Below, one piece after another: positions 35,026 to 42,867 of a stretch of 43,304 nt of DNA. The DNA lies in NCBI GenBank assembly GCA_025453975.1, contig JALOPI010000031.1, positions 1-43,304 of the forward strand, written 5' to 3'. The DNA is from Syntrophobacteraceae bacterium. Lineage in GTDB: Bacteria > Desulfobacterota > Syntrophobacteria > Syntrophobacterales > Syntrophobacteraceae. The notes below the pieces were generated by a model. That model was not told where the DNA came from, did not search any database, and saw only the letters and a program-made list of their open reading frames with translations. The translations under genes were made by a program, and so were the position numbers. Position 1 is the first letter of the stretch, and every line of letters starts with the position of its first letter.

Positions 35026-35280
35026 CTATACGGGGCTCTTTCCGCAGCAACTGCCCGGTCCTCCGCAGCCGGCCTGAGCCCAGGACTTGCCGCAGCACGA
35101 TGTGTCCGTGGACGCGGGAAGCCTGTCCCTGGCTGCTCCGGACAGGGAAGAAGGAGCGGAAAGCAGCTTCTTCAGACTCATGCCGCCGCATGCCCCGCAC
35201 GTGGGTGAAGCCTCCGATGAAGTGACCAGGAGCTCGCTCGTAACTCCGCATTCCAGACACAGGAATTCAAAAAGTGGCAT
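35026..35280 (-). CDS. FmdB-type zinc-ribbon protein
   Basis: 84 residues. The N-terminus MPLFEFLCLECGVTSELLV with Cys8/Cys11 and the second pair CGAC (Cys28/Cys31) form the zinc ribbon of the FmdB family of small putative regulators. The C-terminal half is Ser/Gly-rich and carries five more Cys (SCCGKSW, GCGGPGSCCGKS), which could bind metal. Function of the family is not firmly known. It follows the IscU/NifU-type gene by 16 nt and is the last gene of the three-gene cluster. Confidence 0.85.
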   Translation of the reverse strand: MPLFEFLCLECGVTSELLVTSSEASPTCGACGGMSLKKLLSAPSSLSGAARDRLPASTDTSCCGKSWAQAGCGGPGSCCGKSPV

Positions 35281-35296
35281 GACCTGTTTCTCTACC

Positions 35297-35731
35297 TCAT
35301 GGGCTGACGGGCTGTGTATACTCGTCCAGCGCCTTCTGCAGGGTTTTCACGGCCAGCTGGATGCAATGGTGCTTCTGGGCGGGAATGCTCTCCAGGGCAC
35401 GGAATACATCACCATCGTTGAGGCTGCGCGCATCCGGGATCCGTTTGCCCTTGATGAGATCAACGACCGCCATGGCCGAGGCGATGGCTCCAGGGCAGCC
35501 GAGGACCTCGTATCGAACATCCTGAATCACGCCGTCCTCCAGCTTGAGGCATATGCTCATGGTATCCCCGCATGAGCCCGTCATGGCGCTCACCTGATCG
35601 GCGTCCGGAAGGGAGCCCATGTAAGGTTTATGAAGGAAATAACGGATGGCTTTTTCGGAGTACCCCGAATCAGCCAGCATCGCCCGGACATTTTCGGCAT
35701 CCGCCTGCTCTTCCCGTGCTGCTCCACTCAT
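35297..35731 (-). CDS. IscU/NifU-type iron-sulfur cluster scaffold protein
   Basis: 144 residues. The conserved scaffold residues are all visible: Cys54 and Asp56 (GSCGDTM), Cys79 (GCPGAIASA), and His122-Cys123 (KHHCIQLA), equivalent to Cys37, Asp39, Cys63, His105 and Cys106 of IscU. It should assemble [2Fe-2S] or [4Fe-4S] clusters for transfer to apoproteins. No cysteine desulfurase gene is nearby, so the sulfur donor is unknown; the neighbouring DsrE-like selenoprotein, from a family that binds or relays sulfur, is an interesting candidate. It starts 13 nt after the true stop of that gene. Confidence 0.9.
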   Translation of the reverse strand: MSGAAREEQADAENVRAMLADSGYSEKAIRYFLHKPYMGSLPDADQVSAMTGSCGDTMSICLKLEDGVIQDVRYEVLGCPGAIASAMAVVDLIKGKRIPDARSLNDGDVFRALESIPAQKHHCIQLAVKTLQKALDEYTQPVSP

Positions 35732-35744
35732 CGCTCGCCACCAT

Positions 35745-36095
35745 TCAGAAGTTGAAAATCTTCGCTTCGGCGGCTATGTCGATCAAGTGCGGGCCACCAT
35801 CGAGCATCATATTGGCGAAGAACCTGGACTCGTCAACCTGACGAGCCTTGGCGCAGGGGACTCAGACTCCGATGGGGACTTCCTTCTCCACCAGATAGGG
35901 CAGATAATCGTTGGGGCAGTCGCCTGTCGCAGTCTTCTCGGTCAGGCTGCGCGTCTTGTCCGCCCATTTGACTCCATCATCGATGAAGAATAGATTCACA
36001 TTGTGGTCTTTCGAATGAGCGATCTTCGCAAACTGAAAGCACCTCGTTGCGGATTCGTTGTTGTTCTTGCTCAGGACAAACAAGAAATTAGCCAT
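35745..36095 (-). CDS. DsrE-family selenoprotein (in-frame TGA read as selenocysteine)
   Basis: 116 residues if TGA 35862-35864 is read as Sec78. A very strong GGAGGAGGAGG precedes the ATG. Before the TGA: MANFLFVLSKNNNESATRC, FAKIAHSKDHNVNLFFIDDG and TGDCPNDYLPYLVEKEVPIGV, a typical DsrE/DsrF-like fold start. After it the same frame continues VPCAKARQVDESRF and then ANMMLDGGPHLIDIAAEAK with a FNF end and a TGA stop at 35745-35747. Cys-containing relatives have VCxPCAKAR here, so Sec replaces the first Cys and makes UxxC with Cys81. A SECIS-like hairpin follows (35826-35847). DsrE-like selenoproteins are a known bacterial family; the function is probably sulfur or thiol redox chemistry. Conventional gene finders would end the gene at the first TGA (77 residues). 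Confidence 0.88.
35826..35847 (-). promoter_or_regulatory. SECIS-like hairpin for selenocysteine insertion
   Basis: In the mRNA, CTCGTCA-GGT-TGACGAG forms a perfect 7-bp stem, extended by a G-T and a G-C pair to 9 bp. The GGU in the apical loop (AGGUU if the top A-U opens) matches the exposed GGU recognised by SelB in the E. coli fdhF SECIS. The loop begins 26 nt after the U of the UGA, within the range of known bacterial SECIS elements. Confidence 0.75.
35862..35864 (-). other. Recoded TGA (selenocysteine codon)
   Basis: TCA on the plus strand, TGA in the mRNA, codon 78 of the DsrE-like gene. It stands where relatives carry Cys, and the conserved frame goes on for 38 more codons. Confidence 0.85.
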
Positions 36096-36318
36096 GATCC
36101 TCCTCCTCCAATACGCGGAAACTCAAGACCAAAAGACAATTCGACTGATCAGGTACCTACAGTTTTCCATGTTACGTCAATCGATCCAAGAAATCCACTT
36201 GCTCTTTGAGCGGGATGGGAACGGTCATCTGGATGCTCGAACAGGAGGGCTGGATTCCGATGAGAGCGCCACGCCAGGACTGGGACCAGCCTGCCTCGAA
36301 CTTTGACGAGTCGGGACC

Positions 36319-38820
36319 ATGAGCCTTCCTTCCAACCCTGAACTGCAGCTGGCCCACGACTTCGTGGAGTACACCGACCGCAATATCTTCCTGACCGGCA
36401 AGGCCGGCACCGGCAAGACCACCTTTCTCCAAAACCTCAAGAAGAAGACCCACAAGCGCATGATCATAACCGCCCCGACGGGCGTGGCGGCCATCAACGC
36501 CGGCGGGGTCACCCTCCATTCATTCTTCCAGCTGCCTTTCGGTCCAATCCTGCCGGGCGGAGAGCTCTTCGGCCGCCAGAGCCGGCACAGGCTCAGTCGG
36601 CAGAAAGTCGACGTTGTCAAGAGTCTGGACCTGCTGGTCATCGATGAGATCAGCATGGTGCGGGCTGATTTGCTCGACGGGGTCGATGGGGTCTTGAGGC
36701 GCTACCGGCGCAGCGGCCTGCCGTTCGGTGGGGTCCAGCTTCTCATGATCGGGGACCTGCGTCAGCTCTCCCCGGTCGTCAAGGAAGACGACTGGGCCAT
36801 CCTGCGGGAGCTCTATGACTCGATGTACTTCTTCGCCTGCCGGGCCCTCACCCTTTCCGACCTGGTGGTGATCGAGCTGCAGCACGTCTACCGCCAGGCG
36901 GACACGCGCTTCATAGATCTCCTGAACCGGGTGCGCGACAACCAGCTCGACGGGCCTTCCCTGCAGGAGCTCAACAGCCGTTACCGGAAGGATTTCAGAC
37001 CCGGTGACAACGAGGGCTACATCACCCTGAGCACCCACAACCGAAGCGTCGATGCCATCAACGAGTCCAGGCTCAAGGGCTTGCCGGAAAAGCCACGCTG
37101 CTTTCGTGCCGAGGTCGAGGGCGACTTCCCGGACTATGCGTATCCGACTTCGCCGGCCCTCGACCTCAAAAAGGGCGCCCAGGTGATGTTCGTCAAGAAC
37201 GATCCCTCACCTGAAAAGCTCTATTTCAACGGCAAGATCGGCAGGATCACCCGGATCGGCGAGCGGTCCGTTATCGTGAAATGCCCCGGCGATGACGGGG
37301 ATATCTCGGTGGAGCCCGCGGTCTGGGAGAACATCAAGTACCGGATCGAGCCCGCGACGGGGGAAATCAGCGAGGACAAGGTCGGCAGATTCGTACAGCT
37401 TCCCCTCAAGCTGGCCTGGGCCATCACCATTCACAAGAGTCAGGGGCTCACATTCGAGCGGGCCGTCATCGATGCCGGAGCCGCCTTTGCCCACGGCCAG
37501 GTTTATGTCGCCTTGAGTCGCTGCAAAACCTTCGAAGGTCTGGTGCTGAGCTCGCCCATTCCGGCCCAGGCCATCAAGACCGATGATGCCGTCTCCCGGT
37601 TCGTCCTCCAGACGTCCCAGAGCCATCCGTCCCGGGAGCGGCTCCAAAGCGCCATGATCTTCTATCAGCAGCGACTGCTCACCGAATGCTTCGACTTCAC
37701 AACGCTCCGTTCGTCGCTGAGCCGCCTCATTGGAGTGCTTCGCGCCAGCGCGGGGAGCGTCAGGGTGTCGGGCGCGGGGGACCTCCTGGAGCTGGAGGAC
37801 AGGGTGGGAGCGGAGATATTCGTGGTCGGCGAGAAGTTCCGGAGGCAATTGACCGGACTCTTCTCGAACGACACACCGCCCGAGGCCGACGCGGCCGTCC
37901 TCGACCGCGTGACCAGGGCCGGGGCCTATTTCGAGGAAAAGCTGGTCTCGATGCTGGGTGACTGCCTCTCGAGCCTGCGGATCGACACCGACAACAAGGA
38001 AATCGCAAAGGTCACCAGGAACGCCCTGGACGAGCTCAGGAAAGAGACGGCGTTGAAGCTTGCAGCGGCTCGGAGCTGTAAGGCCGGATTCTCCCCTTCC
38101 CGCTACCTGCGCTCCCTGTCATCCGCCGAGATCGATCTCAAGGCCGACGGGGAAAGCAAGAGCAGGACCGCGGTCCCTGTCGGCTCCGATCTGGAGCACC
38201 CGGGGCTCTTCCAGATGCTCAGGGACTGGCGCGCCGCCAGGGCCGGGGAAGCCGGAGTCCCCCAATACCAGATTCTGCACCAGAGGGTGCTGGTCCAGAT
38301 CGCATCAGCCCTGCCCGACAGTGCGGAGGCCTTGATGGGCATCAGGGGGATCGGCAGACGCCTCTTCGAAAAACACGGCAAGGAGCTGCTGGCGCTGGTC
38401 TCCGCCTATCGACAGCGGCAGGGGATGGGGGAGCCCGTCCCGCCGGCGGACGCCGCCACCCCCAAGCCTCCGGAGAGGGAAGTGAAGCACGTTGTCAAAG
38501 ACACGAGACAAATGACCTACGAGCTGTTCAGCAGGGGATTGACCGTTGCTCAGGTGGCCCGGGAGCGGGGGCTGACCCCTTCGACCATAGAGGCCCATCT
38601 GGCCTGTTTGGTGGAAGCCGGCCAGATCGATATCAGAAGGCTGCTTCCCGAGGACAAGCTCAAAGCCATCGAGCGGCAGCTCATGGCGATGCCGGGCAGA
38701 CCGCTCGGCGAGATCCTCCAGGGCCTGGACGAGAGCTGCTCATACGGGGAAATCAGGCTGGTCCGGGCCCACCGGAATCATCTGGCGGCCAGGGGCGCCG
38801 AGGAAGAGCCTTCCGACTGA
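36319..38820 (+). CDS. PIF1-like DNA helicase with HRDC and C-terminal helix-turn-helix domains
   Basis: 833 residues. SF1B helicase motifs: Walker A GKAGTGKTT (27-35), PTGVAAINAGGVTLHSFFQLP (the PIF1-family motif Ia), Walker B DEISM, IGDLRQLSPV, and TIHKSQGLTFERAVID with YVALSRCK in the second half. After about residue 470 comes a long helical region, an HRDC-like domain (about 630-700: QILHQRVLVQIASALP, MGIRGIGRRLFEKHG) and an HTH_40-like domain (about 735-780: YELFSRGLTVAQVARERGLT). Such fusions combine 5'-3' unwinding with structure-specific DNA binding; HRDC and HTH are otherwise seen at the end of RecQ. No strong ribosome binding site at the ATG. Stands alone between unrelated genes. 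Confidence 0.92.
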   Translation: MSLPSNPELQLAHDFVEYTDRNIFLTGKAGTGKTTFLQNLKKKTHKRMIITAPTGVAAINAGGVTLHSFFQLPFGPILPGGELFGRQSRHRLSRQKVDVVKSLDLLVIDEISMVRADLLDGVDGVLRRYRRSGLPFGGVQLLMIGDLRQLSPVVKEDDWAILRELYDSMYFFACRALTLSDLVVIELQHVYRQADTRFIDLLNRVRDNQLDGPSLQELNSRYRKDFRPGDNEGYITLSTHNRSVDAINESRLKGLPEKPRCFRAEVEGDFPDYAYPTSPALDLKKGAQVMFVKNDPSPEKLYFNGKIGRITRIGERSVIVKCPGDDGDISVEPAVWENIKYRIEPATGEISEDKVGRFVQLPLKLAWAITIHKSQGLTFERAVIDAGAAFAHGQVYVALSRCKTFEGLVLSSPIPAQAIKTDDAVSRFVLQTSQSHPSRERLQSAMIFYQQRLLTECFDFTTLRSSLSRLIGVLRASAGSVRVSGAGDLLELEDRVGAEIFVVGEKFRRQLTGLFSNDTPPEADAAVLDRVTRAGAYFEEKLVSMLGDCLSSLRIDTDNKEIAKVTRNALDELRKETALKLAAARSCKAGFSPSRYLRSLSSAEIDLKADGESKSRTAVPVGSDLEHPGLFQMLRDWRAARAGEAGVPQYQILHQRVLVQIASALPDSAEALMGIRGIGRRLFEKHGKELLALVSAYRQRQGMGEPVPPADAATPKPPEREVKHVVKDTRQMTYELFSRGLTVAQVARERGLTPSTIEAHLACLVEAGQIDIRRLLPEDKLKAIERQLMAMPGRPLGEILQGLDESCSYGEIRLVRAHRNHLAARGAEEEPSD

Positions 38821-39154
38821 TGCAGGAATCCATTTGGGGACCCATGCCGCCTCTTTCAGTTCAAGCGCTCCTCCGTTTTCTCTAGCGATTCGAGGGAGAG
38901 GCTTCTCGCCCCCTCCAGGATGAAGTCGACAAGCATGCTCGTTGAGGGTCAAGACCCTTGCCGCCTCCAACCGCGGGGCGCGCGGAACCTTTCGTCCCTG
39001 TGAAAGGCGGCTGCGGAACTGGACAGAGTGGAAGATCCCGTGACATTGGAGTGGCTCAACCTTAAGAAATAAACGAGGCAGGACCATAACGTTCCCATCG
39101 GTTCACCACGGGCCGCCCCTCGTTAGAGAGAAGTGAGCGGACGGGAGTACCGGC
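38821..39154. other. Gene-free region with weak hairpin
   Basis: 334 nt without a convincing gene. GAGGG (38892-38896) and CCCTC (38911-38915) with inner GAG/CTC pairs form an imperfect hairpin about 70 nt after the helicase stop, possibly its terminator. The stretch upstream of 39155 is somewhat AT-richer, but I cannot assign a promoter. Confidence 0.4.
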
Positions 39155-42100
39155 ATGCCGCTTTTCAATTTCTTCAAGAGGAAAAATGTCTGCACGCTCT
39201 TGACCCAGGTCGATGGGCCGATGGTGGAAAAATATCGGCGGTTCAGGGAGTTCCTGTGTCTGAACCGGGATGCCCTGAATCTCATGGCGGAAATCGAGGA
39301 GACCTTTTATGGAGGGAGCCCGTTTTCCATGGGCACCGTGAGGGGCAAGGTGCGGATGCTCACGGAAACCACCTTCAAGCTCGCTGAGACTTTGAACGGC
39401 GTGTCCAGGGGCAGGTACCGTGCCCTCACGGGTGTGTGCGAGGCCATCGGACGCGAGGTCCAGGCTGTCCTCGCGGCTCCGCCCTCCGACGCATCCGGTG
39501 CCCTGGTCCTCGCCCTCGAGGCCGTTGCTCCGAGCTCGGTTTCCATCGCCGGAGGCAAGGCGACGCGCCTGGCGGTCATGGGCCATGTCCTCGGGCTTCC
39601 TGTTCCCAGGGGCTTTGTCGTCACCGCCTTCGCGCTCAACCGGTTCCTGCAGGAAAGTGGTCTGTCGGGTCCCATTGCCTCCATTCTCGAGGGCGTCGAT
39701 GTGACAGACCCTGTGGCCCTGGAGGCCGCCGGCGAGACGATCGGGGGCATGGTCCGCCGGAGTGAGCTGCCGCTTTCGGTGTCGGACGCCATCCAGGCGG
39801 CGTATTCAGCCCTGGAAGGGCGAGTCCGCCCCGGAGTGCGCATCGCCATGCGAAGCAGCGCCGTGGGGGAGGATTCGGAGGCTTCCTTCGCCGGGCAGTT
39901 CGTCACCGAGCTCAACGTCCATCCGGCGACGCTCATCGATGCCTACAAATCGGTTGTGGCCAGCAAATACTCACCTCGAGCGATCCTTTACCGCCTGCGC
40001 CACGGGCTGGATGACGAGGACACCCCCATGTGCGTGGCGGGAGTCGAGATGATCGACGCCAGGGCGAGCGGTGTCCTGTATACCGTGGATCCTTCCAGCC
40101 CCGAATCGGGTGTGATGAAGATCAGCGCCATCCTGGGACTGGGTGAGCACCTGGTGAGCGGTGAAGCCTCTCCCGACGACTTCTTCGTGGATCGAAGCTC
40201 CCTGGAGATTCTGAGGCGCGAGATCCGTCCCAAGCGATCTCGCCTGGTGGGGGACGATGCCGGTGGTCTTCGGCTGGAAGACGTTCCGGAGTCGCAGGCT
40301 GTTGGCGCATCCATCAGCGACGAAATGGTTTCAGCCCTGGCCCGGGCCGGGAAGCTTCTGGAGGATCATTTCAGGGGGCCTCAGGATGTGGAGTGGGCCA
40401 TCGATGGCTCGGGAGCGCTCTACCTGCTCCAGACGCGTCCCCTCGGGATCGTTGAGGGCGGCGGCGGGGGCGCCGAGCCGGCCGTCGATTGCTCGGGCCA
40501 TCCCGTTCTCCTCCAGGGAGGGCGTGTCGCCTGCCCCGGGGCTGCCGCCGGAACGGTTGTCCTGGCCGACGGCAAGGATCTCTTCAACCTGCCGGAAGAT
40601 GCCATCCTGGTGGCCCGAACGGCGTCGCCCGATTACGCGGCGCTCGTGGGACGCGTTCGGGGCATCATCACGGACGTGGGCAGTGTGGCGAGCCACCTGG
40701 CGTCGGTGGTTCGGGAGCTCCGCGTGCCGGCGCTCTTCGACACGGGGGACGCTACCCGCATTTTACGGGACGGGGATGGAATCACCCTGGTGAGCGGGAG
40801 CGCCTCGGTGTACGAGGGAATCATCGAGGGGTTGGCCAGCGGGGCGGCAGAGGGCGGCGGCAGGCTCCAGGAGAGCCCGATCCACCGGCGCCTGCGGGCT
40901 GCCCTGGACGGGATCGCGCCGCTGAATCTCACGGAACCGAACGACCCCGGCTTCACGCCCGAAGGCTGTCGGACGCTCCACGACGTCGTGCGGTTCGCCC
41001 ACGAATGCATCATGAAGGAGCTGTTCTCCCTGTCCGAGAAGGCCGACGGGGCCGCCTCGGTGCGCCTGAAGACGAACATCCCCCTGAACCTTCACTGCAT
41101 CGACCTGGGGGGCGGCCTCAAGGACATGCTCACCACATGCGACGACATCACCGCCAATCATCTCACGTCGATCCCCATGAAGGCCCTCTGGAAAGGGTTC
41201 ACCCATCCCGGCATCACCTGGGCGGGAACCATCAATTTCGACACGGGGAATCTGATGAGCCTCATGGCTTCGAGCGCCACGGCCGAGGTCGGAGGCGAAA
41301 TGCCCGGTGGAGACAGCTACGCGGTCCTATCGCGCGACTACCTGAACCTGAGCGCCAAGTTCGGATACCACTACGCCAATGTGGACGTCTTCTGCGGGGA
41401 GGATGACGACGACGTCGGGCAGAACCACATTCTGCTTCAGTTCTCCGGCGGGGTGGGCTCCTTCGCGGGGCGGTCGATGCGCATCCAGTTTCTTTCGGCC
41501 GTTCTGGGACGCCTCGGCTTTCACCCGACTGTGACGGGGGACCTGCTCGAAGCCTCCTTCAAAGGGGCCGGGCGGGAAGTCATGGAGGAAACCCTCGATC
41601 AGCTGGGACGATTGCTCGCCTCCAGCCGGCTCCTGGACATGATCATCGCGAGCCCCGCCCAGGTGGAAGCCATGACGGAGCTCTTCTTCCGGGGAGATTA
41701 CGACTTCCTGAGCCAGAACACTGGAAACCAGCTGCCGGGCTTCTACACGCCGGAAGGGGACTGGAGGGTCGTCGACGCGGGGAAAGAGGGAGAGATGCTG
41801 CTCCAGGATGGCTCCCGCCGGGCCGGGACCATCGGCTCGAGCCTTGCCCGTTTCATGGGGAAGGTGATGGGAGCCCGTTACCAGGGCCTCCTCGACAACG
41901 TGAAAGCTTACTACTATTTCCCCATGGCCATCGCCAGGGAGAGCAGCGTGGAGGACGCCGTCGTGGCAGTCCGGGTCAAGCTGATGGCAGGCCGGATCGA
42001 CCAGGCGGGAGGCCTTGCCTTCGGGCTTCGCAATGTGGGCAGCTACTTCGTGCTGCGGATCAACGGCCTCGAAGACAATCTGATCCTCTTCGAGTACGTG

Positions 42101-42340
42101 AACAACCGTCGGTTCTCGCGGGGAGTGGCTCCCATCGAGATCGCGACGGACCGATGGTATTCCATCCGGGTCGAGACGTCGGGAAGCCGGATTCGGGGCT
42201 TCCTCAACGGCCAGTGCCTCATCGAATACACCGCCCAATGGCCGGTGCACGGCTACGTGGGCCTCTGGACCAAGGCGGATTCCGTAACGGGCTTCAAGGA
42301 TCTGACCGTTACACCACGGCGGAGGGGGGATTCTCCATGA
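39155..42340 (+). CDS. PEP synthase-like phosphotransferase fused to an uncharacterised domain and a LamG/DUF1080-like domain
   Basis: 1061 residues; GGGAG lies 7 nt before the ATG. Order: an unrecognised N-terminal helical region (1-120); a PEP/pyruvate-binding ATP-grasp domain (about 125-435; SIAGGKATRLAVMG, RSSAVGEDSEASFAGQF, DVEWAIDGSGALYLLQTRP); a swivelling phosphohistidine domain (about 455-560) with candidate catalytic His514 in SVASHLASVVRELRVPALF; a central region (about 630-890) without a recognised match; and a C-terminal beta-sandwich (about 905-1058) like DUF1080/LamG domains (GGLAFGLRNVGSYFVLRINGLEDN, WYSIRVETSGSRIRGFLNG). The PEP-binding TIM barrel of true PEP synthase is missing, so it probably phosphorylates another substrate, as rifampin phosphotransferase or glucan dikinase relatives do. 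Substrate unknown. Confidence 0.82.
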   Translation: MPLFNFFKRKNVCTLLTQVDGPMVEKYRRFREFLCLNRDALNLMAEIEETFYGGSPFSMGTVRGKVRMLTETTFKLAETLNGVSRGRYRALTGVCEAIGREVQAVLAAPPSDASGALVLALEAVAPSSVSIAGGKATRLAVMGHVLGLPVPRGFVVTAFALNRFLQESGLSGPIASILEGVDVTDPVALEAAGETIGGMVRRSELPLSVSDAIQAAYSALEGRVRPGVRIAMRSSAVGEDSEASFAGQFVTELNVHPATLIDAYKSVVASKYSPRAILYRLRHGLDDEDTPMCVAGVEMIDARASGVLYTVDPSSPESGVMKISAILGLGEHLVSGEASPDDFFVDRSSLEILRREIRPKRSRLVGDDAGGLRLEDVPESQAVGASISDEMVSALARAGKLLEDHFRGPQDVEWAIDGSGALYLLQTRPLGIVEGGGGGAEPAVDCSGHPVLLQGGRVACPGAAAGTVVLADGKDLFNLPEDAILVARTASPDYAALVGRVRGIITDVGSVASHLASVVRELRVPALFDTGDATRILRDGDGITLVSGSASVYEGIIEGLASGAAEGGGRLQESPIHRRLRAALDGIAPLNLTEPNDPGFTPEGCRTLHDVVRFAHECIMKELFSLSEKADGAASVRLKTNIPLNLHCIDLGGGLKDMLTTCDDITANHLTSIPMKALWKGFTHPGITWAGTINFDTGNLMSLMASSATAEVGGEMPGGDSYAVLSRDYLNLSAKFGYHYANVDVFCGEDDDDVGQNHILLQFSGGVGSFAGRSMRIQFLSAVLGRLGFHPTVTGDLLEASFKGAGREVMEETLDQLGRLLASSRLLDMIIASPAQVEAMTELFFRGDYDFLSQNTGNQLPGFYTPEGDWRVVDAGKEGEMLLQDGSRRAGTIGSSLARFMGKVMGARYQGLLDNVKAYYYFPMAIARESSVEDAVVAVRVKLMAGRIDQAGGLAFGLRNVGSYFVLRINGLEDNLILFEYVNNRRFSRGVAPIEIATDRWYSIRVETSGSRIRGFLNGQCLIEYTAQWPVHGYVGLWTKADSVTGFKDLTVTPRRRGDSP

Positions 42341-42483
42341 AATGGAAGGCCTTTGTCCTGTTCACCCATGGCGCTTTACCCTCTTTTCTCGGGTGCTTCT
42401 CTACAGCCGATCCCGGGGACTGCGGGTGGCGGCATGCACGGAGGGGAGATCATCAATCGGTGGCGGGACGATCTGGGCTTTGA
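42337..42483 (+). CDS. Short lipoprotein-like frame coupled to the upstream gene, probably cut short
   Basis: The ATG at 42337 overlaps the upstream stop (ATGA), and the first residues read MKWKAFVLFTHGALPSFLGC, a signal-peptide-like stretch ending in a lipobox-like FLGC. After about 30 codons the frame turns into Arg/Gly-rich sequence that overlaps the integrase remnant and stops at 42483. I read it as the start of a coupled exported-protein gene whose remainder was lost or displaced; it may also be chance. Confidence 0.3.
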   Translation: MKWKAFVLFTHGALPSFLGCFSTADPGDCGWRHARRGDHQSVAGRSGL

Positions 42484-42643
42484 ACGAAACAGGGTCCGGC
42501 TTCGCGACCCCAAAGGCGGGGTGAGTCGGACGATTACGTTGAGCCCTCATGCTCTGGACGTTCTGCGCGATCTCGATGTGATGGGGGATTCGGTGCCGGG
42601 GCAAGTCGGGTGGCGAGCGATCCATCGCCTTGAAATGAGGTAA
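42434..42643 (+). pseudogene. Remnant of a tyrosine integrase catalytic domain
   Basis: About 70 codons with HGGEIINRWRDDLGFERNR and RLRDPKGGVSRTITLSPHALDVLRDL. This matches the region around the first catalytic Arg of tyrosine recombinases (usually RRGEIxxLRWxDVDFE followed by DPKGG and a PLS/A helix). The catalytic Arg position reads GG, neither the N-terminal domain nor the HxxR/Tyr part is present, and the stop follows soon, so it is a decayed fragment. Confidence 0.65.
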
Positions 42644-42771
42644 CCTGGTGGCTTCGCTCGGCGCCACGCTATAGGGTGGCTCGAAATCAGGTGTTTGGAA
42701 CTTTGGCATAATTCCAGGCATCCTTGGTAGTCCAGGCTGTAACCCATTGCCTGGAGGAATATGAAATGCAA

Positions 42772-42848
42772 GGTTGGAAATAGGGTTGGAAAAATGAGCG
42801 AAACGGGTTGGTCGTGCGAGGATGGCTGGGTTGGAAAGTTTTCCAACC
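42772..42848. repeat. Cluster of four GGTTGGAAA 9-mers, last two as a palindrome
   Basis: Direct copies at 42772-42780, 42784-42792 and 42829-42837, and an inverted copy TTTCCAACC at 42840-42848; the last two form a 20-bp inverted repeat with a two-base centre. The cluster ends 19 nt before the integrase ATG. It looks like integrase arm-type or repressor binding sites. Confidence 0.6.
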
Positions 42849-42867
42849 TTCCTTCGGGAGAAAGGCA

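Noticed and set aside
35865..36095. DsrE-like gene ending as a 77-residue protein or as a pseudogene at the first TGA
   Set aside because: The frame remains conserved for 38 codons after it, the codon aligns with a conserved Cys, and a SECIS-like hairpin follows. A nonsense mutation would not explain the hairpin.
42644..42867. tRNA gene or attachment core next to the integrase
   Set aside because: No cloverleaf-like arrangement or TTC-type arm is visible; only short CCAGGC/GCCTGG repeats and the GGTTGGAAA cluster.
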